Origin: Pseudomonadota bacterium
Lineage (GTDB): Bacteria > Pseudomonadota > Gammaproteobacteria > Xanthomonadales > Xanthomonadaceae
Direction: 5' to 3'
NCBI GenBank assembly: GCA_023388355.1
Contig: JAEWGI010000055.1
Span: 1 to 17,621 of the forward strand
DNA: 17,621 bases
Every line of letters begins with the position of its first letter. Position 1 is the stretch's first letter. This document shows positions 17,119-17,621 of the stretch, piece by piece. The notes beneath the pieces were generated by a model. The model did not search any database, was not told the DNA's origin, and worked only from the letters and a program-made list of their open reading frames with translations. Made by a program: the position numbers and the translations under genes.

Positions 17119-17621
17119 TCACAGGTCGTCGAAGCCGTTGTCGAGGTTGGTCTTCTTGTACGAGGCATTGCGCATCTCGAAGAAGTCGGTCTTGGTCTCG
17201 GTGAAGTTGTCGGCGTAGGCCTTGATCCACGGCATCACGTTGTCGGTGGTGTCCGGGTACATCGACTCGATGCCGAGCATGCCGGCCATCTTGTTGGCGC
17301 GGTATTTCACGTAGCGGATCATCTCGTCCACGTCGATGCCGTCGATGCCGTCGAGCACCTCGCCGGTCCACTGCGTTTCCAGATCGATGGCGTGGGCGAA
17401 GGCGCCGTGCACGTAGTCGGTCAGCTCGTCGGTCTGCAGTTCCGGGTTCTCGCCGACGATGGCGCGGATCACCTCGCTGATGAACTTGGTGTGCGCCAGC
17501 TCGTCGCGGTTGATGAAGCTGATGATCTTGCCGGTGCCGGCCATCCGGTTCTGGCGCACCAGGTTGTAGAAATAGGCGAAGCCGGAATAGAAGTTGATGC
17601 CTTCCAGGATCGAGGACTGGA
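17119..17621 (-). CDS. nrdB: Ribonucleoside-diphosphate reductase small (beta) subunit, C-terminal part; 5' end outside window
   Basis: The last 167 residues are present, starting SSILEGINFYSGFAYFYNLV at the window edge. The protein holds the dimetal/tyrosyl-radical cofactor that starts catalysis in the large subunit NrdA, giving dNDPs. Visible metal ligands are the Glu of SSILEG and the Glu and His of NRDELAHT, matching E204, E238 and H241 of E. coli NrdB. The C-terminal tail NLDNGFDDL is the peptide that docks into NrdA. It belongs with class Ia-type beta subunits, though the radical Tyr and the other ligands are out of view. nrdA is expected further upstream. The flavodoxin and thioredoxin-like genes follow on the same strand. 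Confidence 0.95.
   Translation of the reverse strand, partial: QSSILEGINFYSGFAYFYNLVRQNRMAGTGKIISFINRDELAHTKFISEVIRAIVGENPELQTDELTDYVHGAFAHAIDLETQWTGEVLDGIDGIDVDEMIRYVKYRANKMAGMLGIESMYPDTTDNVMPWIKAYADNFTETKTDFFEMRNASYKKTNLDNGFDDL

Overview
The window is high-GC and almost fully coding. From about position 1,750 to the right end it reads like a chromosome of the family Xanthomonadaceae (Lysobacter/Luteimonas/Stenotrophomonas type). The grounds are the gene content (monomeric icd, class I aldolase, B12-regulated metE, nrdB followed by a flavodoxin), Leu encoded almost only by CTG, and several palindromic intergenic repeats of the kind common in that family. This assignment is from memory of the families, not from a search.

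The leftmost ~1.75 kb looks different. It holds the end of an FCD-type GntR regulator of actinobacterial appearance, two long GC-rich hairpins, and the last ~43% of the isocitrate dehydrogenase gene. In that part of icd, Leu is mostly CTC and Asp is always GAC; the rest of the same frame uses CTG and some GAT. The switch falls at about 1,720-1,790, inside a strongly conserved protein segment. The icd frame is therefore probably a hybrid: either a chimeric assembly join or a true inter-phylum recombination. This is the most important thing to check.

Layout, left to right. gntR-type (+) converges on icd (-). The intergenic stretch 3,027-3,345 holds a REP-like element, one isolated 29-bp sequence resembling a type I-E CRISPR repeat, and two tandem intrinsic terminators. 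Then come, all on (-), a small lipoprotein gene, a LysM protein gene with an internal peptide repeat, queF (queuosine synthesis, possibly leaderless) and an exported M20D amidohydrolase. A YfcA-type TSUP permease (+) follows, then a second, paralogous exported M20D amidohydrolase (-) and a short MscS-type channel (-). Class I fructose-bisphosphate aldolase and a PncA-type nicotinamidase lie on (+). metE (-) lies behind a clear cobalamin riboswitch, with a palindrome at its promoter end. purU (-) follows. The right end is a (-) cluster: nrdB (cut by the window edge), flavodoxin, CPGC thioredoxin-like protein and YciA-like thioesterase. The last three overlap and are probably translationally coupled.

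Functional themes are one-carbon and methionine metabolism (metE, purU), the redox supply of ribonucleotide reductase (nrdB, flavodoxin, thioredoxin), and periplasmic hydrolysis of N-acyl amino acids by two similar enzymes around an anion-permease-like protein. I see no phage, insertion sequence, tRNA or rRNA, and no certain new defence system.
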